NCBI GenBank assembly: GCA_032164245.1
Contig: JAVMKO010000003.1
Location: forward strand, 32,673,390 to 32,737,389
DNA length: 64,000 nt
Direction of reading: 5' to 3'
Source of the DNA: Sternotherus odoratus
Taxonomy: Eukaryota > Chordata > Testudines > Kinosternidae
The first letter of the stretch is position 1; every line of letters begins with the position of its first letter. Below, piece by piece: positions 25,362-34,509 of the stretch. The notes under the pieces are model-generated. The model saw only the letters and a list, made by a program, of their open reading frames with translations, made no database searches and was not told where the DNA came from. The position numbers and the translations under genes were made by a program.

Positions 25362-25702
25362 TCTGTATATATAAAAGTCAAATGGTGTATGCGTGTATGT
25401 AAGCGTGTATGTACGTGCACTTACTCCTTCCACACCGTTTGAGCTAGAGACTTGAAATTTGGTACAGTTCGAGGTCTTAGGGTCCTAATCAGGGTAAGAG
25501 TCAAAAATTTTTCAAATCTCACCTCTGACACCCCCCAGGGGTGAAATTATTTAAAGGCCAATCACATCAGCTGGGCAGCTGCTGTTCTCTGTGACATAGT
25601 TATGATGTCATAATACCCCCTCCAACGGACCCCGCACTCGCTCAGCTCTCTGCCCCCTCCCCACCTCCGATGGACCCGAGCAACTCCGGGTATTTTCACT
25701 AG
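25362..25702 (+). mobile_element. Non-autonomous Helitron, 341 bp, intact ends
   Basis: It starts TCTGTATATATAAAAG directly after A (25361) and ends in a hairpin, ACCCG (25674-25678) with CGGGT (25687-25691), followed by ATTTTCA and CTAG (25699-25702) next to T. These are the textbook Helitron ends and A^T insertion site. Shared body features with the copy at 20167-20837 include TGAGCTAGAGACTTGAAATT and CTTAGGGTCCTAATCAGGGT. It has no protein-coding capacity, and movement would depend on a Rep/helicase from another locus. Confidence 0.8.
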
Positions 25703-25824
25703 TTCTTTTATAAAAAGTAGTAGGATGCTGTAAAGAAGTGTGTGTGTGTGTGGGGGGGGATTCTCAGGGAGAGAAATAATAGAGGGACCATTGGGAATTA
25801 ATAGATTCCAGGAGGGAACCCTGA

Positions 25825-26440
25825 GGGTATGTCTAGACTGCAATAAAAACATCTGCCTCTGGCCCTAGTCAGCTGACTTTGTCTCAAGGGGTTTAGAACA
25901 TAAGAATGGCCATACTGCGTCAGACCAAAGATCCATCTAGCCCAGTATCTTGTCTTCCAAAAGTGGCCAAGGCCAGGTACCCAAGGGGAAATTAACAGAA
26001 CAAGTAATCACATTTGATCCATTCCCAACTTCTGGCCAACGTAGGCTAGGGACACCATCCCTGCCTAATAGCCATTGAGGGATCTATGCACCATGAATTT
26101 ATCTAGGTTTTTTTTGTTTGTTTGTTTGTTAACCATGTTATAGTCTTGGCCTTCACAACATCCTCTGGCAAAGAGTTTCACAGGTTGACTGCATTGAGTG
26201 AAGAAATACTTTCTTTTGGTTTTAAACCTGCTGCCTATTAATTTCTTGGGCTGCAGAGCTATACAATTTCAGTGTAGACATTTCAGCTCTGGCTGGTACC
26301 CGGATTTGGGATCCTCACCCCTGGGCAGAAGACTTTGGGGATCAGGTTGTAGCCCAAGCTCTGGGCTACATATGATCCTCTCTCCTCAGCCATATGAGGC
26401 TCTGGATCATGTACCTATGAAAAAGACCTAATCCCTACCA
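25825..26440. mobile_element. Palindromic Harbinger-type MITE split by CR1
   Basis: It begins GGGTATGTCTAGACTGCA (25825-25842) and continues 'GTCAGCTGACTTTG'. After the CR1 insertion (25893-26245) it resumes GGGCTGCAGAGCTATACAAT, then 'CAGTGTAGACATTTCAGCTC' and an AGCTCTGGCTGGTACCCGGA segment. I recognise this order as a long-palindrome turtle MITE whose arms read 'GCTGACTCGGGCTC..GTGTAGACGTTCGGGCTC'. The distal arm is degraded, so the right boundary is approximate. Confidence 0.6.
25893..26245 (-). mobile_element. CR1 3' UTR fragment, minus strand
   Basis: In plus orientation it starts TTAGAACATAAGAATGGCCA, continues 'CTGCGTCAGACCAAAGATCC' and 'TAGTCTTGGCCTTCACAACA', and stops at CTGCTGCCTATTAATTTC. 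This is the conserved 3' UTR of a turtle CR1 subfamily. Only about 350 bp of the 3' end is present, a typical 5' truncation. It landed within the MITE. Bases 26172-26219 recur exactly at 26612-26659. Confidence 0.8.
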
Positions 26441-26507
26441 TCTGTTGGGCCCATCGGATATTAGTGAGTTTAGCATGTCAACACAAATTCCACCCTTCAT
26501 CTCATTT

Positions 26508-26659
26508 AGTCATATGCTCCTTATTTTAGATATAAAGAAACAAGCAAGATGTTAAATGACTTAGTCCAAAGCCACAGAGGAAATCAGTTTCATAGTTAGA
26601 ATTAGCATTCTAGAGTTTCACAGGTTGACTGCATTGAGTGAAGAAATACTTTCTTTTGG
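26508..26659. repeat. Chimeric copied patch (inverted 104 bp + direct 48 bp)
   Basis: Bases 26508-26611 are an exact reverse complement of 32302-32405 (104 bp). Bases 26612-26659 are an exact direct copy of 26172-26219 (48 bp, from the CR1 fragment). At the join both sources share GAGTTTC, so the switch has 7 bp of microhomology. The 32.3-kb copy sits in a longer MIR-like sequence and is therefore the likely source. The pattern fits template-switching repair synthesis rather than transposition. Confidence 0.85.
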
Positions 26660-27680
26660 CATGCTGATGTCCTCCAATGCCAAACTTAGGAGGAAGATGA
26701 GAATAGGGAAAAAATCTGATGGAATGTACCATACTAAATATATCCTCATTAATAACGAAGGACGAAACCACACCATTTACTCCTTTCACTCTATACAATC
26801 TACCACATACTGCAATGTGGCAACATAGTCACCTTAGAATTTGGCCCAGAGGTCCTGCAGTTTCTGAAGTGCCAGAACTCCTCAAATTTTGTAGAGAGCT
26901 ATAGTGTTTCCCCAGGCCAGCATGTATACCATGTGAGTTCCTAATGAGACTAGTACACTACACACCTTCACAAGATGGCCTAAAGCCACCACTGTGCTTG
27001 ATATAGGCCATGGGAGGGGAGTAACTATTCATGATTACTCATATTAATAACTGGAAAAACACAAATATCTCTCATATTGAAATTAGAGGACTTCTCCCAG
27101 CAGCAAGGAGAGGATAGGTAACAAGGTAGTTATGCAAATGATGCATCATTGAAGGGTTTATACAGGCCACCTATTTCTATGGCATCATAATTATGTGTAG
27201 TGCTTTACAGAGAAGAAGTCCTGAATTTCGTACTGAACTTACTTGGCTCCTTAAATTGATTACAGAACCATTAGAAGTTAATTAAGCATGCTAACACACA
27301 CAAAATAAAACATAGCCATCTGTGGATAAAATAGATGGGAATAGCAGCTAGATGAGGCTCTGCTGTTTTATTTTTAGCTTGGGACCTCTAAACCCTGCTC
27401 TTTGGGGTGGTAGGGCAGACACTTTCCATTTTACCTAAAATAAGACAGGCATCCTGCTCTTTGGTGGTTGTTTTTTTCCTAGTAATTCTCCAGTATTTGA
27501 GTTAAGGTAAAAAGTGACAATATACTCCCCCTTCCACCCATCTTCTCTTAGTTCTTCCATCCTTGCCATCTTCTTTCAACTGGCAGTGAGAAAGGTGAAG
27601 TTATTACATCCCCTTATACTTCCTTCCCACCAACTCAGGCACTGTGCGGGGGGAGTGCTCTGAATTAGAGGCATGATCAA
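26660..27680. other. AT-rich flank of the Harbinger element
   Basis: No gene and no further element recognised. It ends at the left terminus of the Harbinger transposon. Confidence 0.6.
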
Positions 27681-27697
27681 GGGTATGTCTTCACTAC
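27681..27697 (+). repeat. Left terminal inverted repeat of Harbinger
   Basis: GGGTATGTCTTCACTAC. It pairs with the right end at about 32247-32264. It also resembles the GGGTATGTCTACAC-like termini of several MITEs in this window. Confidence 0.75.
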
Positions 27698-27720
27698 AGC
27701 AGTAGTTCGATTTCCTTTAT

Positions 27721-28020
27721 GTCGATGTTGTGAACGCAACGGTACACAGTCGATGTTGTGTGTCTTCACTAGGCACAGCTAAGCACAGCAAGTCGACAGT
27801 GTCTGTCCGCAAAACTTTTGCAAGCGTCGACATGACGAGCGTTGCACTCTGAGTACCTATCCCACAGTTCCCTGATCCCCCAGCAGGCACCATTTCGGGT
27901 GCTGCACTATGGGTAGGCATTTCCAAATTTCGCACCCTTTTTCCGCGCCGCCCACCCCCATTACGAGCGGTGCACTGTAGGTAGGCATCCCATAATTCGC
28001 GCCCTTTCTCCGCGCCGTGC
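27721..28020 (+). promoter_or_regulatory. Transposase upstream region with subterminal repeats
   Basis: GTCGATGTTGTG occurs twice, at 27721-27732 and 27749-27760. Further in, a unit of about 66 bp recurs imperfectly: GCACTATGGGTAGGCATTTC..TTTTTCCGCGCC (about 27903-27946) and GCACTGTAGGTAGGCATCCC..TTTCTCCGCGCC (about 27971-28017). Repeats just inside the terminus are typical binding sites for Harbinger Myb or transposase proteins, so this may combine end recognition with the transposase promoter. No TATA box was seen. The binding role is inference. Confidence 0.5.
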
Positions 28021-28041
28021 TAACGCCATAGCATTGCAAGC

Positions 28042-29392
28042 ATGGAGCCCGCTGACACCACGGCTGCAGTAATGGCTGTTGTGAGGACCTCGATCACGGT
28101 TGCTGAGTTCCTGCTGCACCGTCTGCACAGGAGGAATGCAATCCGGGGAGAACTGCGCTTTCTGGAACCCGACGACAGTGAGGAGGAGATGGACGAGGAC
28201 GTGCATGAGATGGACGAAGACGTGCACAGCGGGGACGACATGGACACTGCTGTTTTTGCAAGTAGGGCAACTGACAATCTGTCAAAAATGGTGGCAGTGG
28301 GGCAGGCTCATGCCATCGAACGCCGATTCTGGGCCAGGGAAACAAGCACGGACTGGTGGGACCGCATAGTGCTGCAGGTCTGGGATAACTCCCAGTGGGT
28401 CAGAAACTTCCGCATGCGAAAGGGCACCTTCATGGAACTTTGTGACTTGCTGTCCCCGGCCCTCCGGCGCAGGAATACCAAAATGAGAGCGGCCCTTACA
28501 GTGGAGAAGCGAGTGGCGATAGCCCTCTGGAAGCTTGCAACGCCAGACAGCTACCGGTCAGTGGCGAATCAGTTTGGGGTGGGTAGGTCTACAGTGGGCT
28601 TTGCTGTGATGCAAGTAAGCAGGGCAATTGTCAAGCGGCTGCTACACCGGGTTATAAACCTCGAAAACCTGCAAGCCACAATAGATGGCTTTGCCGCCAT
28701 GGGATTCCCTAACTGTGGTGGGGCTATAGATGGGACTCATATCCCTATCCTGGCACCGGACCACAAGGCCACCGAGTACAGAAACCGGAAGGGATATTAC
28801 TCAATGGTCATGCAAGCAGTGGTTGACCACAAGGGACATTTCACCGACCTCTACGTGGGGTGGCCGGGAAAGCTTCATGACGCTCGAGTTTTCAGGAACT
28901 CTAGGGTTTTTAGACAGCTGCAGCAAGGCACTTTCTTCCCCGACCAGAAAATTTCCGTGGGGGGGGTGGGGGGTGGAAATGCCGATCGTGATCATTGGGG
29001 ACCCAGCCTACCCCCTAATGCCCTGGCTTATGAAGCCCTACACAGGAGCCCTGGACAGGGGTCAGGAGCTGTTCAACTACAGGCTGAGCAAGTGCAGAAT
29101 GGCCGTAGAGTGTGCATTTGGCCGTCTGAAGGGGAGATGGCGTTCCTTACTGATACGCTCAGACATCCGCGAGAGAAATATCCCCATTGTTATTGCTGCT
29201 TGCTCTGTGCTCCACAATATCTGTGAGAGCAAGGGGGAAACGTTTATGGTGGGCTGGGAGGCAGAGGCAAATTTACTTTCTGCTACTTATGAGCAGCCAC
29301 ACAGCAGGGAAAGTAGAAGAGCACACCGTGAGGCCCTGCGCCTCAGGGATGCCTTGAAAGACAGTTTTATGAGTGCCCGAGATGGCGTTTGA
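28042..29392 (+). pseudogene. Harbinger DDE transposase, single frameshift
   Basis: In this family (HARBI1-like, DDE_Tnp_4 fold) the enzyme cuts element ends and joins them to 3-bp targets in the nucleus. The ATG at 28042 opens a 394-codon frame: an acidic N-terminus (about residues 44-68), a helix-turn-helix-like SYRSVANQFGVGRSTVGF (170-187), GAIDGTHIPI with the first catalytic Asp (D230, 28729-28731), and the second Asp in KLHDARVF (D280). The homologous C-terminus, with GDPAYPLMPWLM and the catalytic Glu in AVECAFGRLKGRW (codon 29108-29110), lies in the next frame and ends at 29392. The two frames meet in a G8-T-G6 tract (28959-28973), so one indel there is the only break I see. It could be a real mutation or a homopolymer sequencing error. 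An AATAAA follows at 29472. Confidence 0.9.
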
Positions 29393-29471
29393 GAATCTGC
29401 TCCCTTGCTGTGCTCTAAGCCTACTGCCCTTGAACCCTCTTTCCCTCCCCCATCCCCATGCTTGCAGAGGA

Positions 29472-29477
29472 AATAAA
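29472..29477 (+). terminator. AATAAA poly(A) signal of transposase gene
   Basis: AATAAA lies 80 bp past the transposase stop codon. The opposing gene's signal starts only 26 bp downstream, so the two transcripts would end tail to tail. Confidence 0.6.
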
Positions 29478-29503
29478 ATCACTGTTTGAAAAATCATGGT
29501 TCC

Positions 29504-29509
29504 TTTATT
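29504..29509 (-). terminator. AATAAA poly(A) signal of Myb-like gene
   Basis: TTTATT on plus is AATAAA on minus, about 140 bp beyond the predicted end of the Myb-like frame (29650). Confidence 0.6.
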
Positions 29510-30619
29510 GGTTAATCGGAAATACAAATACAGGGGATCACTGTCCTGGTATCCTGGAGGGAAACCGGCAGTCGCAGTGGGGGAGGAGCGGGCAAAGGAG
29601 GGGGGGGTGGGAAGGGGGGAGAGGAGGGGTGGGCAAGATACAGCAGCTTCTAAAAGTTTTCCGAGAACGTCAGCCTGCTGCTGCTGCTGCTGCTTCTGCT
29701 GGCTTGTGGGGTAGAGTGGAGCGGCCCACGGAGCTTGCCCCCCCGTGTTCTCACCCCGCGTCTGGGTGGGGAAGCTATGGGAGTTGGGGAGGGGGGGAGG
29801 TGGTTACACAGGGGCTGCAGAGGTGGTCTTTGGGCATGCTACAGCTCCACCAGAGATCGCAGCATGTCGCTCTGGTCCTCCATTATGCGGAGGAAAGCAT
29901 CCATGCGTCTTTCCTCACGCTCTTTCCTCTTTTCTTCAGCGGCTTCCCTCTTTTCTGCAGCGGCAATCCATTCCTGCCTCTCTCGATTCCTTTCCTCTCT
30001 ATCTCGATCCCTTGCCTCTCTCTCTCGATCCCTTGCCTCTATCATTCTTTCCCTCCAGTCCGTCTGGCGGGCTGCCTCAGTGCGCGAGTTCTCCACGAGT
30101 TCACTGAACATCTCATCGCGCGTTCGCGTTTTCTTTTTACGCTTTCTTATCTGCGATGCACGGCGGGAGGAGGCTGGGGGATTCTGACATACTTGGTCAT
30201 CTGTGGGCGAGTGTGGGAAAATAAAGTTTGAAAGTTATGAGACAGATACATTCAAGGTTAGGAGGCAGATGCAGTCTCGGACGGTACACAATGGGAGTAC
30301 TATGCCATTTGCAACCTCAGTATTCAGAGGCCTGATATGATTTCTGTACAAGGTCATGTTCTACACCTAAAAGTGACTGACTAGCTCACAGAAAAGTCAG
30401 AGCATCTCAGACACATATGCGTGCCTCAGCCCAAGACGGCTTCTGAAATCACCGTGCAGCCGGCCATGGTAAGTTAAAAGTGGCGCCTGCATACTGTAGA
30501 GCAACCCAGCCCCCTTCCCCCCACCACATGGCTGGCTCCCACTGCAACCGCAAACTGCAAAGCAAATGCCAAAAAATCTCTCGCTAAGGGCTAAGGTCTT
30601 TTTGGGGCTCTTCAGACTG

Positions 30620-30763
30620 CGTGCAGACTGCTCAGATTCCCTGCTAGCTACCGCCACGGGCTGGGGGAGGGGGGGGTTGGGTGCGCGTTGGATCTGAAGC
30701 GGAAGCAACCGCGTGCAGACTGCCCAGATTCCCTGCTAGCTACCGCTACGGGCTGGGGGGGGG
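30620..30763. repeat. Imperfect tandem duplication, 92-bp period
   Basis: GCGTGCAGACTGCTCAGATT and onward (about 30620-30672) recurs as GCGTGCAGACTGCCCAGATT (about 30712-30763), both running into 'CTAGCTACCGC(C/T)ACGGGCTGG' and a G-run. It lies in the intron of the Myb-like gene. Confidence 0.75.
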
Positions 30764-30904
30764 GGGGGTGGTCAGCGTTCGTGGGGGGTGGGGGGATGCG
30801 GTTGATCGGTCCTCAGCAGAAAAGAGTACTTTGCAGCTAGGAATCTTTATCTCCCTACTAATTGCAGTCCGTATCTCAAACAGGCAACCCTGAATGACAT
30901 CACT

Positions 30905-31180
30905 TTGCTGAGAATTTCTCGGAGAGATAGGGAGCGCATGCTCCTTGACTCCATGCAAAGTCCTGGTCCATACGCCGCAATGCTAGCCTGCTCAATGATA
31001 CCAGACAACTTACTAGTTTCGTGGCGTGGGTTGGTGTCCTATCACGGGGGACCACATAAGGCGGCTCTCCCCAGAAATCTGCTGCGCTGGATTCATCGCT
31101 ACCTCCTGGATAGCTTCCTTGAAATGTCGGCGGAGGACTTATGGTCAATCCCGGAGTATATTGACAAACTCTTTGAGTAG
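30905..31180 (+). CDS. Unrecognised 91-codon frame inside Myb intron
   Basis: An ATG frame at 30905-31180, antisense to the Myb gene, reads through without low complexity: DRERMLLDSMQSPGPYAAML, then a 'LLRWIHRYLLDSFLEMSAEDLW' segment ending in IDKLFE. Its composition looks protein-like, with amphipathic helices, unlike most chance frames here. It has no recognised domain, signal peptide or membrane segment. It may be a third, minor Harbinger product, a captured fragment, or chance. I would not assign a function. Confidence 0.25.
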   Translation: MLRISRRDRERMLLDSMQSPGPYAAMLACSMIPDNLLVSWRGLVSYHGGPHKAALPRNLLRWIHRYLLDSFLEMSAEDLWSIPEYIDKLFE

Positions 31181-32246
31181 AAATTGACCAGCAATGAAAG
31201 CACGCTAAGTCCTTAGGGCAAGTTACTCATTAATAAATGCTTCCTTTACAAAATCAGGCGTCATGTAATCACTTAAAAAAGAAACACTTACCCCCCTGGG
31301 AGGCTTGGGAGGGTACTGGCTCCAGGGTGACAAACAGCTCTTGGCTCTCTGGGAACACGGGTTCTCCGCTGGGCTCCTGCTGCTCCGTGAGATTTTCCTG
31401 TTCTTCATGGTCATCCTCCTCGGAATCGGTCTCCTCCCTGACGATTATCCCATCGGTGGAGTCCACGCACACCGGCGTGATGGTGGTGGGGGCGCCCCCC
31501 ATTATCGCATTTAGTTCATTGTAGAACCTGCATGTCCGTGGCGCGTCCCCTGATCGTCCGTTTGCCTCTTTGGCTTTCTGGAACGATTGCCGCAGCTCCT
31601 TTTCACGCGGCACTGTGTGGTGTCCCTGTTGTGGCCCCTTTCTAGCATGGCCTTGGAGACCCTTCCATAGGTGTTGGCATTCCGTTTGTTGTTTCGTAGT
31701 TCCAACATCACGGATTCCTCTCCCCAGATAGCGATGAGATCCAGCACCTCACGAGTGGACCATGCTGGAGCTCTTCTCCTCTGGCTGGTCTCCAGGGTAG
31801 ATGAGCTCTGCATGGAGTCTTGTGATGCTGAGCTCTGCATGGCGGCTAGTGCTGCTGATAGCTCTGAATGGTGACTGAGCAGTTCAGGTGAGCTGGCCAC
31901 GCTGACCAAACAGGAAATGGCATTCAAATGTTCCCGGGTCTTATCTACCTGGCCAGAGCAGCGAGTTCAGAGTGCAGTGCAGAGCGGTCACAGTGGAGCA
32001 GTAGTGAGGCAGTCCAGAGCGGTCAGAATGGAGCATTGTGGGACAGCCTCTGGAGGCTATTAATGTCGGGTTCCATCTTCACTAGCCCACGGTCGAGCTT
32101 GGAATGTCGAGATTAGCCTTATGTCTCTGGTTAGGCTGGAGTTCCAAGATCGATCTTGAGGGCCCTTTACATCGACGTTAAGGGCATGTATGTGAAGACA
32201 GGTACACGTTTAATTCGACCTAATGTCGTTAACATCGATTTATGTG

Positions 32247-32264
32247 GTAGTGAAGACAGGGCCC
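32247..32264 (-). repeat. Right terminal inverted repeat of Harbinger
   Basis: The complement reads GGGCCCTGTCTTCACTAC, identical to the left end over the last 12 bases and over the first three. A related 'GTGAAGACAGGTACACG' segment about 55 bp inward may be a sub-terminal transposase or Myb site. Confidence 0.7.
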
Positions 32265-32301
32265 TAGAAGTATGAGCATGTAGAGGAGAGCCAGAAACTC
32301 C

Positions 32302-32450
32302 AGAATGCTAATTCTAACTATGAAACTGATTTCCTCTGTGGCTTTGGACTAAGTCATTTAACATCTTGCTTGTTTCTTTATATCTAAAATAAGGAGCATA
32401 TGACTTACCTACCAACTTGGTAAGTTATGAGGAGTAATTAGCTAATGTGT
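32302..32450 (-). mobile_element. MIR-like SINE fragment, minus strand
   Basis: Read on minus, 'TTACTCCTCATAACTTACCA', 'CTCCTTATTTTAGATATAAA', 'GTTAAATGACTTAGTCCAAA' and 'GCCACAGAGGAAATCAG' follow the MIR core and LINE-like tail pattern of ancient amniote SINEs. Bases 32302-32405 are the source of the inverted copy at 26508-26611, because the MIR-like pattern continues past the copied part here but not there. Confidence 0.55.
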
Positions 32451-33486
32451 GGAAAGCATGCTAAAGACAGTGGTACCCACATTGTGCCGAATTCTATCTA
32501 AACACAATAGAAGACATATTTCTTGATCAAAAGAGTTATAATATTATTTCTCAGTGCAATGTTTGAGCTGATTAGTCTCATCTTCCTGGTTGCTGGGTTA
32601 TGTACAGCTGATAATAATATGACCAGTAGCAATTTCTGTGCTATAAAAACACTGCTGCAGTTCATATAATACCTTCCAGCACTGGCTCAAATTGTTAAAC
32701 GAATTTGAATATTTATCATTTACACCAGAGTCTGCATTGTTGTTTTTTTGGCGGGGGGTTTGTGTTTTTTGGGTAGGGGGTTGCAATAAACATTTTTAAA
32801 TCTAAACTTGTCGTGTATAACAATTTCTATTTTGTTGTTTGTCTTTTTCTATTTTTTCAGTAAAATATTTTTAAATTCTGTGGTTTTCCCATTCATTAAC
32901 ATAAGAAAAATGCATAAGCCTGTGTAACTTTGACAAGTGAAACCTATCAAAACCACAGAGTTGGAGAATATAAGAATGAATGCATATTGACTGTTGAATA
33001 GCAAAAATGATGCTGTTAAAATTCTGCAAGCCTTTGCAGAAAAATAATGGCATTAGTGTGACTCACAGGCTTCTCAGGCTTCTGTAGGAACCATCACACA
33101 ATGAAAACAGTTAAGAATCATACGCATCTTGACATCTTTAAATGTATCCAAGGCAGACTGATGCTTGGTTGTCTTGCTTCCACCTTCTATACATTTAGCT
33201 GGATAAGTTGTTATAATCATCAGGGCCTTTTGGTTACTAGTTGTTGAAACAATATAGTAATTTAAAATTTAAGCTTGTTGAATAATTTACTTTACTATTA
33301 GCATTATGTGCGGCTGTTGCTCAAATGAGAAATGAAAACTACTGCTTCCTAGAGCTACCTCTACTATGGACATATTCTCCATTCTGATGTCAGATCTGCA
33401 CATGAATTAGCACCAGATAATGGAATAAATTATGCACTTCAGATCCACACAGCAGTCACTCTGGTTGGATTCCTGTTCTGCATAGA
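32451..33486. other. AT-rich sequence, no gene found
   Basis: No coding or mobile-element signal was recognised beyond T/G-rich tracts near 32741-32781. Confidence 0.6.
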
Positions 33487-33487
33487 A

Positions 33488-33557
33488 GGGCCTAATCCAA
33501 AGCCCACTGAAATCTAATGAAAAGCTATTGACTCTATTGAGCTTTGGATCAGTACTG
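33488..33557. mobile_element. Short palindromic MITE
   Basis: GGGCCTAATCCAAAGCCCA at the left pairs with GAGCTTTGGATCAG at the right around a GAAATC/GACTC centre. I know the pattern 'GATCCAAAGCCCATTGAAGTCAATGG' as a common sauropsid palindromic repeat. Non-coding. Confidence 0.6.
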
Positions 33558-34501
33558 AGCGAATAATGGAAGATGTTTTCATAGATTGTTTTGTTTGAAA
33601 AAAAAAGATAAATTTAATACATGTTATGCCAAATATGTTCACAAATGATTTTACTGGCTTGTAAAAGGGGTGAATAATGACTATTTTATTGAAAAAAAAA
33701 TATTGACATTTTCCAATTAATATTATTCATAGAACACTGTTTGAAAAATGCTGCAAAATTCATTAAATAGACCACAGATAATTCAACCTGCTCTATAAAA
33801 TGGGTGAATAATAAAAAAAAATCATCAGATATTTTAGTTAAAAAAAGATTGCAAAGATTGTTGCATGAATTATTCAAGAAATATTATTTCACTGGTTCCA
33901 GCTGGGACACAGACACCCTCCAAAAAACATGTTTGATTATGCATGCCTAGTGCAACTGTGAGGGATGGTGGGGGAGAGGGAAATGAAGTATGGATTGTAA
34001 AATGTGTGAGATTTTAACTCCACACATACTTTCTACTTATTTCTCTTCTTTCAGCAAACTCAGACCCCAGTTCAGTGAAGTACTTAAAGACATGCATACC
34101 TTTTTAAGCACCTGTGTATATCTAAATCTTTAAGGCCATGAAGCAAGAGAATGTCATTAGTAAGGATTACAACTCAGGATTTCCTGGTTCACTGCCACAA
34201 ACACCATTGGAGACCATTCTTCTCACTGTAACGAATTTTTAGAGAATCAGGATTAAAACACCCTAGAAATATCCCCATGTGCAACTACTTTTTGAGATCT
34301 TTGTTAGTCAGTCTTTAATCCATTTCTGCATGTTACACTGATTTTTAAAGCAATAATTGTTTGTGTTAAAAATGTTGTGTGGCCCTAGTCATTTCAAATA
34401 CAGAAGTTTAATAGGTTTATACATTACTGATCCCATATTAGCTGTTCCACGATCTTTGTCTGAAACTGATGTCAGGCAAGCCAGTCTATAAGTACTCAGG
34501 T
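33558..34501. other. AT-rich sequence, no gene found
   Basis: At 34068-34120 'CCCCAGTTCAGTGAAGTACT' resembles an arm of another palindromic MITE, with no clear partner. Otherwise nothing was seen. Confidence 0.5.
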
Positions 34502-34509
34502 CATCCCAT

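Larger units (their letters stand above)
30201..31291 (-). other. Predicted intron of the Myb-like gene
   Basis: GT..AG borders join two frames whose products normally form one protein. The 1.1-kb intron holds a duplicated segment and a plus-strand open frame. The donor matches GTAAGT fully; the acceptor is preceded by only a short pyrimidine stretch. Confidence 0.6.
29650..31840 (-). pseudogene. Harbinger Myb/SANT-like DNA-binding protein, two exons
   Basis: In PIF/Harbinger elements a Myb-like partner binds the ends and helps bring the transposase to DNA. Exon 1 runs from an ATG at 31840 to about 31292. It encodes a trihelix/SANT-like domain (RAPAWSTREVLDLIAIWG, residues 23-40, on through RDTTQCRVK), then, after a frameshift near 31598-31605, ELRQSFQKAKEANGRSG, 'CRFYNELNAIMGG' and an acidic linker. 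A splice donor GTAAGT lies at 31291-31286 and an acceptor CCACAG ends at 30201. Exon 2 (30200-29650) has a basic RKRKKKTRTRDEM segment and a long Glu/Arg coiled coil. A premature TAG at 29839-29841 interrupts it, but the same frame continues to a natural stop at 29650-29652. The first Met is my choice: the frame upstream to the previous stop has no ATG. Splicing is predicted from sequence only. Confidence 0.8.
27681..32265 (+). mobile_element. PIF/Harbinger transposon, near full length (4.6 kb)
   Basis: The ends are GGGTATGTCTTCACTAC (27681-27697) and the complement of GTAGTGAAGACAGGGCCC (about 32247-32264), matching over TGTCTTCACTAC. Between them lie the two genes expected of an autonomous PIF/Harbinger element: a HARBI1-like DDE transposase on the plus strand and a Myb/SANT-like DNA-binding protein on the minus strand, convergent. 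GC content is well above the flanks. I could not find a clean 3-bp target duplication: the flanks are TCAA on the left and AGAA or TAGA on the right, depending on where the end is drawn. Confidence 0.9.

Noticed and set aside
29530..29640. G-rich tract as a possible G-quadruplex regulator
   Set aside because: G-runs are present, but this is 3' UTR-like transposon sequence with no further evidence of function.
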